From: Verrucomicrobiota bacterium
GTDB taxonomy: Bacteria > Verrucomicrobiota > Verrucomicrobiia > Opitutales > Opitutaceae
DNA length: 64,000 bases
Assembly (NCBI GenBank): GCA_028293565.1
Contig: JAQGON010000016.1
Span: 1-64,000 of the forward strand
Reading direction: 5' to 3'
Shown here one piece after another: positions 20,889 to 31,162 of this stretch; positions within the stretch are counted from its first letter, which is position 1; each line of letters opens with the position of its first letter. The notes beneath the pieces were generated by a model that was not told the DNA's origin, ran no database searches, and saw only the letters and a list, made by a program, of their open reading frames with translations. The translations under genes were made by a program, and so were the position numbers.

Positions 20889-21701
20889 TTATTTTTTCGG
20901 CAGAATCGCGACGTAGGTCGTCGGCTGGTCTTCCTTGCGGATTGTCAGCTTGATCGGGCTGTATTTTCGGTAACCCGCGTCGTCCTTCAGCAGCTTGCGC
21001 ACGTCGTTCTTGAGCGTGTCGCGGAGGGAGATGCCCTTGATGCCGTTGTACTCGAAGACGAGCAGCGAATCCCAGGGCGAATTCGTCGGGTTCTGATCCA
21101 TGTGGATCTGGTAGGATGGCATCAGGCCGGACTTCACCCAGCCCTTGAGCTGCGGGATCACGTAGCTTTCGACGAAGTCGTTGTATTTCGCCACCGGCAC
21201 GAGGGTCTGGTAGGGAATGATCATGAACACGGATTGGGAGAGATCGGCGTTCGGCGTGCCGCCGCGCCAGGGCAGGTCGGTGTAGACACACGACTTCGGC
21301 GTCGCGAGAGCGAGGCCGTCGGCGCCGAGGCCGGCAGGAAATTTTTCCTCGATCTTCCACCAGCCCGCGATGTCGGCGAATTTTTCGAAGTCGAGGATCA
21401 CCCACATGTCGTTCAGCGACTCGTTCGAGACGGTGCTGAAGAGGATGAGGTAGTTTTTCACCGTGCCCCGGCTCTTCCATTCCTCGAAGCGGGCGACGCC
21501 CTTCGTGTCCATGTGCTCGCGGAACGCCGCGCGGTCCTTCGGCGCGCACTTGTACGCGAGGACCAGGTGGCCTTCGCCCTCGCCGCCGCGGTTTTCGGCG
21601 CGTTCGCCGACCGTCTCGGCGACGCTCTGGGCGCGGGCGGGACTGGCCAGGAGCGTGGCGCCGAGCGCCAGGGTGGAGAACAGGGACAGGCGGAGGATCA
21701 T
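20889..21701 (-). CDS. Secreted protein of unknown function
   Basis: 270 aa from an internal Met with a clear signal peptide MILRLSLFSTLALGATLLASPARAQ. Confidence 0.7.
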   Translation of the reverse strand: MILRLSLFSTLALGATLLASPARAQSVAETVGERAENRGGEGEGHLVLAYKCAPKDRAAFREHMDTKGVARFEEWKSRGTVKNYLILFSTVSNESLNDMWVILDFEKFADIAGWWKIEEKFPAGLGADGLALATPKSCVYTDLPWRGGTPNADLSQSVFMIIPYQTLVPVAKYNDFVESYVIPQLKGWVKSGLMPSYQIHMDQNPTNSPWDSLLVFEYNGIKGISLRDTLKNDVRKLLKDDAGYRKYSPIKLTIRKEDQPTTYVAILPKK

Positions 21702-21849
21702 GGGGGGGAGGAGGCCAGGGGTTGAGGAGCCGGCCGGCGTGCCGGCGGGAAATGAAGCTGCGTACGCCTCCCGGGGAAGCGGCTCAATGAAAATTATCGA
21801 GTTTGGGCTCGCGCGGATTTCGGCCCCGTTTCTTTTGGATCCCATCCTC

Positions 21850-22311
21850 ATGAAAACAAAGATCATCGTCTTCGCCTTTTTCGCCGCGGCGCTGTCGCTC
21901 GCCCCGGCCCAGGAGTCCCGAAACTCCGCCGCGGCCGACCCCCAGGTCATCCAGGAACTCAAGGAACTGGAGCAGCATCGCGCGGAGGCGTTCGCGCGCC
22001 GCGACATCGAGTTCATCGATCGCACGACGGCGGACGACTGCAGTTTCGTGCATGCGGCCGGGGACATCCAGACGAAGGCGCACGAACTCGCCGCGCTCAA
22101 GTCGAGCGAGCTTACCTACAACACCAACCATCTCGACGAAGTCAGCGTCAGGCTCTACGGCGACACGGCGGTGCTGACGGGACTGGGAACGAAAACGGGT
22201 GTGCGCAACGGGGTGAAGTTCAACAACCAGACGCGCTTCACCCGCGTGTATGTCAAAATGAACGGGCAGTGGAGGATGGTCGCATCGCAGACGGCGGTCG
22301 TGGGGAAATGA
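21850..22311 (+). CDS. Secreted nuclear transport factor 2-like (SnoaL/DUF4440) protein
   Basis: Signal peptide; LEQHRAEAFARRDIEFIDRTTADDCSFVHAAGD...RFTRVYVKMNGQWRMVASQ. Confidence 0.85.
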   Translation: MKTKIIVFAFFAAALSLAPAQESRNSAAADPQVIQELKELEQHRAEAFARRDIEFIDRTTADDCSFVHAAGDIQTKAHELAALKSSELTYNTNHLDEVSVRLYGDTAVLTGLGTKTGVRNGVKFNNQTRFTRVYVKMNGQWRMVASQTAVVGK

Positions 22312-22358
22312 GCCGGTCCGTCGACTGGCGAGCCACCTTAGAAGCGGGCAAGCGTCTC

Positions 22359-22445
22359 GTAGCCGCCGACGTCAGGAGGCGGTGGCCTGCGTTCGACCGA
22401 TTGGGCGGGATGAGTCCAGTCCAGCCGCCTGACGTCGGCTGCTAC
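22359..22445. repeat. 87-bp REPIN-like element, family A (24-bp arms, 39-bp spacer)
   Basis: gtagccgccgacgtcaggaggcgg ... cagccgcctgacgtcggctgctac in inverted orientation. Confidence 0.88.
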
Positions 22446-22451
22446 GAGAAG

Positions 22452-22541
22452 GTGGAGCGCGTTGCCCTCAACGCGCTGGCGGCGCGAGCGGACTTTTTAT
22501 CGTCGACGGAGCGTCCAACGCATTGGGGCAATGCGTTTCAC
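22452..22541. repeat. 90-bp REPIN-like element, family B
   Basis: gtggagcgcgttgccctcaacgcgctggcg...ggagcgtccaacgcattggggcaatgcgtttcac; second full copy at 46529..46618. Confidence 0.88.
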
Positions 22542-22557
22542 TTTCGGATATCGGATG

Positions 22558-23982
22558 CTATGGCTCGGCGGTTTCGGCGGAGAGGGCCCGGCTCGTGGCC
22601 GGACCCGGCTCGACCCGTGGTTCGTCGCGCGGAATTTCAAACACCACGCGAAGCCCGCGGCCGCGCGCGCCTTCCTCGGCGCGGATCCTCCCCTGGTGCA
22701 GCATCACGATGCTGCGGGAGATCGCGAGGCCGAGGCCGCTGCCCTTGTCGTGCTGGGTGCCGCCGGCGAGGCGGACAAACCGCTCGAAAATCCGCTCGCG
22801 CTGCTCCGCCGGCACGCCCGGGCCCTCGTCCTCCAGCGCGACCCGCCACAGGCCCGGGCTGATTTCCGAAGTCAGCGTGACCGTCGAGCCCGCGGCCGTA
22901 TAGTTGAGGGCGTTCGCCAGCAGGTTGAGCAGGACCTGCCGCAGCCACCGCGCATCGAATTCCGTCGGCCCATCGCCCTCGATTCGCTCCGCCAGCCGGA
23001 CGCCGTGGCTGTCGGCGAGCACGCGCGCGTCCTGGATGAAGGTCTCGAGAAAGGCGCGCGGCGACTGGGACCGCCGCGTGAGCGTGACGGCGTCCGCCTC
23101 GGCGCGGGAGAGGAAAAGCAGCTCCTCGATGATCTTGTTGAGGCGGTTGATCTCCTCGAGGACGACCTGGAGCCCCTCCTCCTGCGCCGGCGTGAGGCCG
23201 CCGTCGACGAGCAGCTTTTCCGTCTGGAGCCGGACGAGGGAAAGCGGGGTCTTGAGCTCGTGCGAGGCCTCGGCGGTGAACTGCCGGATCTGGCGGAACG
23301 AGGATTCGAGCCGGTCGAACATCTGGTTCAGCAGCCGCGCGAGGTCGGAGATCTCGTCCTCGACGGGCCCGACCGGAATGCGCTCGCTGAGGTTGTCGGA
23401 GCTGATGTGGTTCGCGGTTTCCTGGATCAGGCGCACCGGGCGGAGGGCGATCTTGCTGAGGCCGAAGCCGATGAGGCTGCTCGCGACGACCATCACGACG
23501 AGGAGCCCGGCAAAGACCCGCTCGTAGCCGATCATGACCTGGCGGACCTGCCGCTTGGAGGTGGCGATGATGACCTCGAGCGGACCGAGGAAAAATTCCG
23601 ACGCGCGCAATTCGCCCAGCTCGTCCATCTGGACGTTGAAATGCCGCGCGCCCGACGCATGGCCGTCCGGAATCATCCGCCGGTTCAGGTTGCGCGAGCG
23701 GAACAGCGTGTGTCCGCCCTGCTGGTGAATCTCCACGTAGAAGAGCACGCTGGAAAACTCGCTGATCTCGCGGAGCCGGTCCTCGATCTGCGCGCGCGTC
23801 AGCTTGCTGTAATCGTCTCCCAGCCGGTGGCTGATCTGCTCGAACTCCGCCTCGTTCAGCAGCTCGAGGCCGCGGATGACGTGGCGCTCGAGGAGGAACC
23901 GGCCGGCCCAGAAGAGACAGGCCAGCGTCAGCACCGACGCGAGCGCGTACCAGAAAGCCAAGCGCGCTCCGACGGATTTCAT
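22558..23982 (-). CDS. HAMP sensor histidine kinase
   Basis: Two TMs, HAMP, FTAEASHELKTPLSLVR H-box, HATPase GSGLGLAISRSI. Confidence 0.93.
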   Translation of the reverse strand: MKSVGARLAFWYALASVLTLACLFWAGRFLLERHVIRGLELLNEAEFEQISHRLGDDYSKLTRAQIEDRLREISEFSSVLFYVEIHQQGGHTLFRSRNLNRRMIPDGHASGARHFNVQMDELGELRASEFFLGPLEVIIATSKRQVRQVMIGYERVFAGLLVVMVVASSLIGFGLSKIALRPVRLIQETANHISSDNLSERIPVGPVEDEISDLARLLNQMFDRLESSFRQIRQFTAEASHELKTPLSLVRLQTEKLLVDGGLTPAQEEGLQVVLEEINRLNKIIEELLFLSRAEADAVTLTRRSQSPRAFLETFIQDARVLADSHGVRLAERIEGDGPTEFDARWLRQVLLNLLANALNYTAAGSTVTLTSEISPGLWRVALEDEGPGVPAEQRERIFERFVRLAGGTQHDKGSGLGLAISRSIVMLHQGRIRAEEGARGRGLRVVFEIPRDEPRVEPGPATSRALSAETAEP

Positions 23983-24644
23983 AGGAGCTGGTAGCCGACG
24001 CCGCGCAGGGTCTTGAAGAGCGGTTTGGCCGCGTCGGTCTCGAGCTTCATCCGCAGCCTGCTCATGTAGACGTCGAGCAGGTTGGTATCCACGTCGTAGT
24101 GCGACTCCCAGATCTTCTCGCAGATCAGCGTGCGTGGCAGCACGCGGCCCGCGTTCTGGAGGAAAACCTCGAGCAGCGCGAATTCCCGGCTGGTCATGTC
24201 GACCCCCTCGCCGTTGCGCGTGACGGTCCGGGCCAGCAGGTCAAGGCGGATGCCGCGGTGCTCGAGGACCGTCTCCTTGGTCGACACCTGCCGCCGGAGC
24301 AGCGAGCGGATGCGCGCCAGGAGTTCCTCGAGGCTGAAGGGCTTGGACAGATAATCGTCGGCGCCCAGGTCCAGCCCGCGCACGCGGTCCTGCACGGCGT
24401 CGCGCGCGCTGAGGATCAGCACCGGCTCATTGAACCCGCTTTTCCGCCACTCGCGCAGCAGGTCGAGCCCGTCGCCGTCCGGCAGCCCGAGGTCGAGGAT
24501 GATGCCGTCGTAGCCCGTCTCGCAGAGCGCATCGCGGGCCTCGGCGCAGGTCTGGACCCAAGTGACGGTGTACGCATGCTCGGAAAGGCCCTTCTTCAGG
24601 AACTGGCCCAGCCGCCGCTGGTCTTCGATGACGAGGATTTTCAT
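23979..24644 (-). CDS. OmpR-family response regulator
   Basis: MKILVIEDQRRLGQFLKKGL receiver plus winged helix; 4-bp overlap with the kinase. Confidence 0.94.
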   Translation of the reverse strand: MKILVIEDQRRLGQFLKKGLSEHAYTVTWVQTCAEARDALCETGYDGIILDLGLPDGDGLDLLREWRKSGFNEPVLILSARDAVQDRVRGLDLGADDYLSKPFSLEELLARIRSLLRRQVSTKETVLEHRGIRLDLLARTVTRNGEGVDMTSREFALLEVFLQNAGRVLPRTLICEKIWESHYDVDTNLLDVYMSRLRMKLETDAAKPLFKTLRGVGYQLL

Positions 24645-24799
24645 CGGGGGTCCGCCACTGTGCCGGCCGGCGGCGTCCCGGGCGAGGGAATTTGGCTGAA
24701 AAATATTTCAGGCGGGCGTCATCGGACCTTCATGTGGCGATGATACGCTTCGCGGATGAAGTGCCGTGCCTTCGACTCCGATCCCGGGCCGCCGGGCGG

Positions 24800-24827
24800 T
24801 TGCTGACACGACGACAGATTGTATATT
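24800..24827 (+). promoter_or_regulatory. Candidate sigma70-like promoter upstream of pckG
   Basis: TTGCTG - 16 nt - TATATT, 31 nt before the pckG ATG, in an otherwise GC-rich region. Confidence 0.4.
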
Positions 24828-24857
24828 GAACCCGGATATTTTCCACTCCGCCTCATC

Positions 24858-26678
24858 ATGAAGACTTCCGCCCGACCGCTGAGCCGCAATGTGCACCTTC
24901 TCCGGTGGGTGAAAAAGATGGCGGCGCTGTGCCAGCCGGACGCGATCCACTGGGTCGACGGCTCGCAGGCCGAGTACGAGGCGATCTGCGCGATGATGGT
25001 CCGCGAGGGCACGTTCATCAAATTGAACCAGAAGAAATGGCCGGGCTGTTTCCTGGCGCGCTCCGACCCGGGCGATGTCGCCCGCGTCGAGGACCGCACC
25101 TTCATCTGCTCGCTCTCGAAGGAGGCGGCCGGCCCGACGAACAACTGGGTCAATCCCTATGAGATGCGGCGCACGCTCAAGGACCTCTTCAAGGGATGCA
25201 TGAAGGGGCGGACGATGTACGTGCTGGCGTACAGCATGGGCCCGATCGGGTCGCCGATGGCGCAGATCGGGGTGCAGCTCACGGATTCGCCATACGCGGT
25301 GGTGAACATGCGGATCATGTCGCGCATCGGCAAAAAGGTCTTCGCCCTGATCGACGAGGATTCCAAGCGGGTCGTGCCGTGCGTCCATTCCGTCGGGGCG
25401 CCCCTGCGCAAGGGCCAGGCCGACGTCCCGTGGCCCTGCAACAAGGAGAAGTACATCGTCCATTTTCCGGAGACCCGCGAGATCTGGTCGTACGGGTCCG
25501 GCTACGGCGGGAACGCCCTGCTCGGCAAGAAATGCTTCGCGCTCCGCATCGCCTCGGCGATGGCGCGCGACGAGGGCTGGATGGCCGAGCACATGCTCAT
25601 CCTCGGCGTCGAGGATCCGCACGGCAAGAAGACGTACGTCGCGGCCGCGTTCCCGAGCGCGTGCGGCAAGACCAATTTCGCGATGATGATCCCGCCGCCG
25701 CATTTCCGGAAGCAGGGCTGGAAGGTGTGGACCGTGGGCGACGACATCGCGTGGATCCGCCCGGACGCGAACGGCCGCCTGCGCGCGATCAATCCCGAGT
25801 CGGGCTTCTTCGGCGTCGCGCCCGGCACCGGCAACCGGACCAATCCGAATGCGATGCGCGCGCTGGCGAAGAACACGATCTTCACGAATGTGGCGCTGAC
25901 CGACGACGGCGGCGTCTGGTGGGAGGGCATGACCGACGAGCCCCCGGCGCACGCGGTCGACTGGCAGGGCCGCGACTGGACGCCGGCGCTTGGGAAGGAA
26001 TCGGGGGCGAAGGCGGCGCATCCGAACGCGCGGTTCACCGCGCCGGCGCGGCAGTGCCCGACAATGGACGCGGACTGGGAGTCGCCGGACGGCGTTCCGA
26101 TCCACGCGATCGTTTTCGGCGGCCGCCGGGCGACGACGATGCCGCTGGTCTACCAGGCCTTCAACTGGTCGAGCGGCGTGTACACCGGCGCGACGATGGG
26201 CTCGGAGATGACCGCCGCCGCCGCCGGCACGGTCGGAAAGGTCCGGCGCGACCCGATGGCGATGCTGCCCTTCTGCGGTTACAACATGGGCGATTATTTC
26301 CGCCACTGGATCAGCATGCAGCGCAAGCTGACGGAAACGCCGCGGGTTTTCCACGTGAACTGGTTTCGCAAGGACAAGGAGGGAAAATTCATCTGGCCCG
26401 GCTTCGGGGAGAACATGCGCGTGCTGAAATGGATCGTCGACCGCGTGCGCGCCGGCGGAAGGGCGAAGGAGACCCCGATCGGCTGGGTGCCGCGTTATCG
26501 CGACATCGACTGGACCGGACTGGATTTTTCGGAGGAGAAATTCGAGGAGCTGCAGGCCTTCGACCGCGCCGCCTGGCGCGCCGAGGTCCTCGGGCACGAG
26601 GAACTTTTCCTCGACCTGCACGCCAGCCTCCCGAAGGAACTCATGTTCGAGCGCGAACTGCTGATCTGCCGGATGTGA
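24858..26678 (+). CDS. pckG: Phosphoenolpyruvate carboxykinase (GTP)
   Basis: 606 aa; [49 protein letters not shown]. Confidence 0.97.
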   Translation: MKTSARPLSRNVHLLRWVKKMAALCQPDAIHWVDGSQAEYEAICAMMVREGTFIKLNQKKWPGCFLARSDPGDVARVEDRTFICSLSKEAAGPTNNWVNPYEMRRTLKDLFKGCMKGRTMYVLAYSMGPIGSPMAQIGVQLTDSPYAVVNMRIMSRIGKKVFALIDEDSKRVVPCVHSVGAPLRKGQADVPWPCNKEKYIVHFPETREIWSYGSGYGGNALLGKKCFALRIASAMARDEGWMAEHMLILGVEDPHGKKTYVAAAFPSACGKTNFAMMIPPPHFRKQGWKVWTVGDDIAWIRPDANGRLRAINPESGFFGVAPGTGNRTNPNAMRALAKNTIFTNVALTDDGGVWWEGMTDEPPAHAVDWQGRDWTPALGKESGAKAAHPNARFTAPARQCPTMDADWESPDGVPIHAIVFGGRRATTMPLVYQAFNWSSGVYTGATMGSEMTAAAAGTVGKVRRDPMAMLPFCGYNMGDYFRHWISMQRKLTETPRVFHVNWFRKDKEGKFIWPGFGENMRVLKWIVDRVRAGGRAKETPIGWVPRYRDIDWTGLDFSEEKFEELQAFDRAAWRAEVLGHEELFLDLHASLPKELMFERELLICRM

Positions 26679-26735
26679 CGAGAGGGGCGGTGGCGCGGGC
26701 CAGCCTCATGACCTTGGCTGCTACATGGATCCCGC

Positions 26736-26759
26736 GTAGCAGCCGACGTCAGGCGGCTG
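26736..26759 (+). repeat. REP-A unit
   Basis: gtagcagccgacgtcaggcggctg; truncated inverse ggctgctac at 26715..26723. Confidence 0.8.
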
Positions 26760-26801
26760 ATTCGACCTCGCCAGCCGATGCGGGCGGGCAGGATTCCGGC
26801 G

Positions 26802-28724
26802 CTACCTCAAAACCTGGGCGAGCGCGGACAGCACGGTCTCGGCGGTCATGGGTTTCTGCAGCGAATCCAGGGCGCCGGGCTTCGACGGGAAGCTGCCCGG
26901 GGCATTGAGGACTCCGCTCATCGTGACGATGCGCACGGCCGGATCGATCGCGCGGAGCCGGGCGATCACTTCCAGGCCCTGCATCTCGGGCATCATCAGA
27001 TCGAGCAGCACCGCCTTCACCTCGGCATGGTGTTCGCGGTACAACGCGAGGCCGCTGGCGCCGTCGTGGGCGATCAGCGCCCGATAACCGGCATCGAGCA
27101 GCACCAGGCGGAGCATCTCGCCGATCGCCTTTTCGTCATCGATCACGAGGATCGTTTCGCCGCTTCCGCGCGGCGCCGCGGCGGCGGGAGGGTCGGAAAC
27201 GGGGGCGGCGGCGGCCGCGGAGATGGCGGGAAAGAAGAGGCTGAATTTTGTCCCGCGCCGGACTTCGCTCTGCACCTCGAGGAACCCGCCGTGGCCCTTG
27301 ACGATCCCGAGCACGCTCGCAAGGCCCAGCCCCGTGCCTTTGCCGGGGCCCTTGGTGGTGAAGAACGGATCGAAGATCCGGTCGATCATCCCGGGTGGAA
27401 TTCCCACGCCGGTGTCTTCGACGGAAACGAGGACGTGCGGGCCCGGCTTGGCGCCGGGATGGGCCTGCGCCTGGGCTGGCCCGACCGCGACGTTCGCGGC
27501 CTGGACGCGAAGCCGGCCGCCGGCGGGCATGGCGTCGCGCGCGTTCACGCAAAGATTCATGATCACCTGGCTTAGCTGCGTCGCATCGGCGGACACCGGG
27601 CTCAAGTCGGGCGGCAGGTCCGTTTCCAGCATGACGGACTTGGGCAGGGTTTCCGTGAGGAGGGATGTGGTTTCGCGGATCAGGATTTCCGGCTGGATTT
27701 CGGCGCGCTCGCCGTCGACGCCCTTGGCAAAGGCGAGGATCTGGCGGACGAGGCTCGCGCCGCGCAGGGCGCTCATCTCGAGAATCTTCATCAGGCGAAG
27801 GATTTCGGGGTCCTTGGTCATGTGCCCGACGAGGCCCACGGCCATGAGGACCGGCGCCAGGACATTATTGATGTCGTGCGCGATGCCACCGGCGAGGATG
27901 CCGATGCTTTCCATCCGCTGGGCCCGGAGGAATTGCTTTTCGAGTTTCCGCTGCTCGGTGATGTCGCTGCTGATGATCAGGTGGGATTTGGGTTCGCCCG
28001 CCGGGCCGTGGATGAGGGTGACGCGGCTCTCGAGGATCAGGGGTGTCCCCGCCTTGTTCACGAGCGAGACCTCCCCGCGCCAGGCTTCGCCGGTTATCGT
28101 CCGGCGCACGCGGTCGATTTCCGAAAATGCCGACGCTCCGAAAAGCTCCTCCTCGGTGCGGGCGAGCGCCTCCGCCGAGGTCCAGCCGAGCATCTCCTCC
28201 GCGCCTTGGTTCCAATAGATGATCCGCCGTTTCAAATCCGAGACGATGATGGCGTCCCGCGCCTTGTTGAGGAACTCCGCCTGTTCGTGCACGCGCGCCT
28301 CGGCGTTTCGCCGCCGCCGGTGTTCGCGGGCTTCGCCGAGCGCCCGGCGAATGGCGGGAATCAGGCGCCCGGGGCGGTCCTTCAGGATGTAATCGGTGGC
28401 GCCGCGCTGGAGGGCGTGGGCCGCGTTGTCCTCGCCGATGGTGCCGGAAAGAAAGATGAACGGAATCGCCAGCGGCTGCGCGATCTCCAGGGCGGAGAGG
28501 CCGTCGAAGTTCGGCATCGAAAAATCCGAAAGGATCAGGTCGAACTTTCGATCCCGCAGCGCGGCGACGAATCCCTCGCGCGTTTCCACGCGCAGAATCT
28601 GGCAGCCCGGCCATTCCCGGTTCAGCAGGAGGGAAACCAGCTCGGCATCGCCGGGCTCGTCCTCCAGATGGAGGACCGAAAGCGCTGAGGGTATCGCGGC
28701 AAAGGGGTCGCGAGTGGTGTTCAT
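26802..28724 (-). CDS. REC-PAS-HisKA/HATPase-REC hybrid sensor kinase
   Basis: LSVLHLEDEPGDAELVSLLL receiver, PAS, GIAHDINNVLAPV, GKGTGLGLASV, C-terminal receiver ILVIDDEKAIGEM. Confidence 0.9.
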   Translation of the reverse strand: MNTTRDPFAAIPSALSVLHLEDEPGDAELVSLLLNREWPGCQILRVETREGFVAALRDRKFDLILSDFSMPNFDGLSALEIAQPLAIPFIFLSGTIGEDNAAHALQRGATDYILKDRPGRLIPAIRRALGEAREHRRRRNAEARVHEQAEFLNKARDAIIVSDLKRRIIYWNQGAEEMLGWTSAEALARTEEELFGASAFSEIDRVRRTITGEAWRGEVSLVNKAGTPLILESRVTLIHGPAGEPKSHLIISSDITEQRKLEKQFLRAQRMESIGILAGGIAHDINNVLAPVLMAVGLVGHMTKDPEILRLMKILEMSALRGASLVRQILAFAKGVDGERAEIQPEILIRETTSLLTETLPKSVMLETDLPPDLSPVSADATQLSQVIMNLCVNARDAMPAGGRLRVQAANVAVGPAQAQAHPGAKPGPHVLVSVEDTGVGIPPGMIDRIFDPFFTTKGPGKGTGLGLASVLGIVKGHGGFLEVQSEVRRGTKFSLFFPAISAAAAAPVSDPPAAAAPRGSGETILVIDDEKAIGEMLRLVLLDAGYRALIAHDGASGLALYREHHAEVKAVLLDLMMPEMQGLEVIARLRAIDPAVRIVTMSGVLNAPGSFPSKPGALDSLQKPMTAETVLSALAQVLR

Positions 28725-28792
28725 GAAGGTCGTCCATTCTCCCCGTGGCCCAATCTGCGGCGATGTTCCCGGACGCATCGCATTAGTAGAGG

Positions 28793-28816
28793 GCCCGCAA
28801 CCGTGGGGTTGCGGGC
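28793..28816. other. Strong hairpin upstream of the kinase at 26802
   Basis: gcccgcaacc-gtgg-ggttgcgggc, perfect 10-bp stem. Confidence 0.5.
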
Positions 28817-29128
28817 GTTGCCGGGGTTGCGGTCCAGATGCGCCGCGGGAGTCGGATCAGAGTAGCCGCGCCTTTTCGTCCTGGCGAACGAAACGTCTAC
28901 CGGGATTCCGGTACGCGGCGCCGTCGCGTTTTCCGCCAGCCGGCGCTTTTCTGGGCGCAGAACGGCAGCATCTCGGGAGCCCTCCGCGTCGGCGATCGTC
29001 CCCGTCCTGTTTGCGGAAAGGCGGCGCGTGTGTCATAATCCAGCCACTTACCCCAAAGGAATGAAAGAGGGAGGGAGTCCCCGCGAGGGACCCCGGTTTT
29101 TGTGGCGAGTCGAGAACTCACCTGCGCC

Positions 29129-31123
29129 ATGAATCCGAATCCCAAGCCGTTGGTTGGCGAAAGGGCGAAACAGATCCTTCGCGTCCTGCACCTCGAGGAC
29201 AATCTGCACGACCGGGAGCTCGTCGGGCGGGTGCTCATGGACACGGGCATCGAGTGCGAATTGGTTTATGCCGCGAACAAGGACGAGTTCCAGGTCGCGC
29301 TGAACTGCGAGCGGTTCGACCTGATCCTTTCGGATTTCACGATGCCCGGCTACGACGGTGCCTCCGCGCTCGCCCTTGCGCAGGCGCAGCATCCGGAAGT
29401 GCCGTATCTTATCGTGTCGGGAACGATCGGCGAGGAGCGCGCGATCGACAGCCTGAAGAACGGGGCGACGGACTACGTCCTGAAAAACCGGCTCGAGCGG
29501 CTGTGGCCGGCGGTCCAGCGCGCGCTGCGCGAGGCCGGGGAGCGCGCGAAGCGGCGGAGTGCGGAGGAGGCGCTGCGCCGGAGCGAGGAACGGTTTCGCG
29601 AGATGGCCGAAACGATCCGGGATATTTTCTGGATCACGTCGCCCGATGGGCGGCAGCTGGTCTACGTCAGCCCGGCGTACGAGGAAATCTTCGGCCGGCC
29701 GATCGCCGGGCTCCACGCGCGGCCGGAGCAATGGATCGACGCGATCGTGCCCGAGGATCGCGCCCCGGTTGCGGAGGTGCGGGCGGCCCTGTCTCGCGGA
29801 GCCGAGTACCGCATCGAGTACCAGATCAAGCGGCCCGACGGGACGACGCGCTGGCTGGAGGACCGCGGTTACCCGGTCGCCGTGCCCGCGGGAAACGGGG
29901 CGCACGTCGTCGGCATCGTCAGCGACATCACCGACCGCAAGCAGCTGCAGGCGCAGCTGCTGCAGGCGCAGAAGATGGAGGCGATTGGGCAGCTGGCCGG
30001 GGGCATCGCCCATGACTTCAACAATATCCTCACGGTCATCAACGGCAGCGCGAGCATGATGCTCGACGCCGGCCATCTCGCGCCGGCCGACGTGAAGGCC
30101 GTGAAGCAGATTTATACGGCGGGCGAACGCGCGGCCCGGCTCACGCGCCAGCTGCTGGTGTTCAGCCGGAAGCAGGAGATCCACCGCGAGCCGCTGGACC
30201 TCAACCGGACGATCGAGGAGGTGGCGAAGATGATCGGGCGGCTGATCGGCGAGAACATTTCGCTGTCCCTCGAGCTCGCGCCGCAGCTGCCGGCGATCCG
30301 GGGCGATGCGGTCATGGTCGAGCAGGTGCTGATGAACCTGGCGGTGAACGCGCGCGATGCCATGCCGCGCGGAGGCCAGCTCACGATCGCCACGCAGCGC
30401 GTGCGGTTCGACGAAACCGAGGCAGCCTCCCACGTCGCGCGGCGGGCGGGCGACTTTGTCCGGCTCAGCGTGCGTGATGCGGGCTGCGGGATCGCGCCGG
30501 CGATCCTTCCGCGAATCTTCGAGCCGTTCTTCACGACGAAGGATGTGGGCGTCGGCACCGGCCTCGGCCTGGCGACGGTCTTCGGCATCGTCGAGCACCA
30601 CGAGGGGTGGATCGAGGTCGAGTCCCAGGTCGGGGAGGGCACCTGCTTCAACTTGTTCCTGCCGCCGACCTCGGAGCCGGTGGCGCCGAAGCACCGCAGC
30701 GCGCATCCGTTTCCCCAGCGGCGCGGCAACGAGACCGTCCTCCTGGTCGAGGACGAGGCGGCGGTCCGGGAATTCGCCGTCGCGGTGCTGGAGAATTCCG
30801 GTTATCGGGTGCTGCAGGCGGGTTCCGGCGTGCAGGCCCTCGAGGTCTGGAAATGGCACCAGTCCCGGATCGCCCTGCTGCTCACCGATCTCGTGATGCC
30901 GGACGGCATCACCGGCGTGGATCTCGCGAAGACCCTCAGGAGCGAGAAGCCGGACCTGACGGTCGTCTTCACGAGCGGCTACAGCCGGCTGATGTCGACG
31001 CAGGTCATGGCGGCGGAACACGAAATTCCCTTCATCCAGAAACCGTATGTGCCGGCCACCCTGACGCGCGTGGTGCGAGAGGCCCTTGACCAGGCAGTGG
31101 CCGCCGCGTCGCCGCCTTCGTGA
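29129..31123 (+). CDS. REC-PAS-HisKA/HATPase-REC hybrid sensor kinase
   Basis: LRVLHLEDNLHDRELVGRVL receiver, PAS, GIAHDFNNILTVI, GVGTGLGLATVFGIV, C-terminal receiver. Confidence 0.91.
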   Translation: MNPNPKPLVGERAKQILRVLHLEDNLHDRELVGRVLMDTGIECELVYAANKDEFQVALNCERFDLILSDFTMPGYDGASALALAQAQHPEVPYLIVSGTIGEERAIDSLKNGATDYVLKNRLERLWPAVQRALREAGERAKRRSAEEALRRSEERFREMAETIRDIFWITSPDGRQLVYVSPAYEEIFGRPIAGLHARPEQWIDAIVPEDRAPVAEVRAALSRGAEYRIEYQIKRPDGTTRWLEDRGYPVAVPAGNGAHVVGIVSDITDRKQLQAQLLQAQKMEAIGQLAGGIAHDFNNILTVINGSASMMLDAGHLAPADVKAVKQIYTAGERAARLTRQLLVFSRKQEIHREPLDLNRTIEEVAKMIGRLIGENISLSLELAPQLPAIRGDAVMVEQVLMNLAVNARDAMPRGGQLTIATQRVRFDETEAASHVARRAGDFVRLSVRDAGCGIAPAILPRIFEPFFTTKDVGVGTGLGLATVFGIVEHHEGWIEVESQVGEGTCFNLFLPPTSEPVAPKHRSAHPFPQRRGNETVLLVEDEAAVREFAVAVLENSGYRVLQAGSGVQALEVWKWHQSRIALLLTDLVMPDGITGVDLAKTLRSEKPDLTVVFTSGYSRLMSTQVMAAEHEIPFIQKPYVPATLTRVVREALDQAVAAASPPS

Positions 31124-31162
31124 TTTCCGCAGCCGATGCCTCCAGCCCCAACCCTTTACCCC

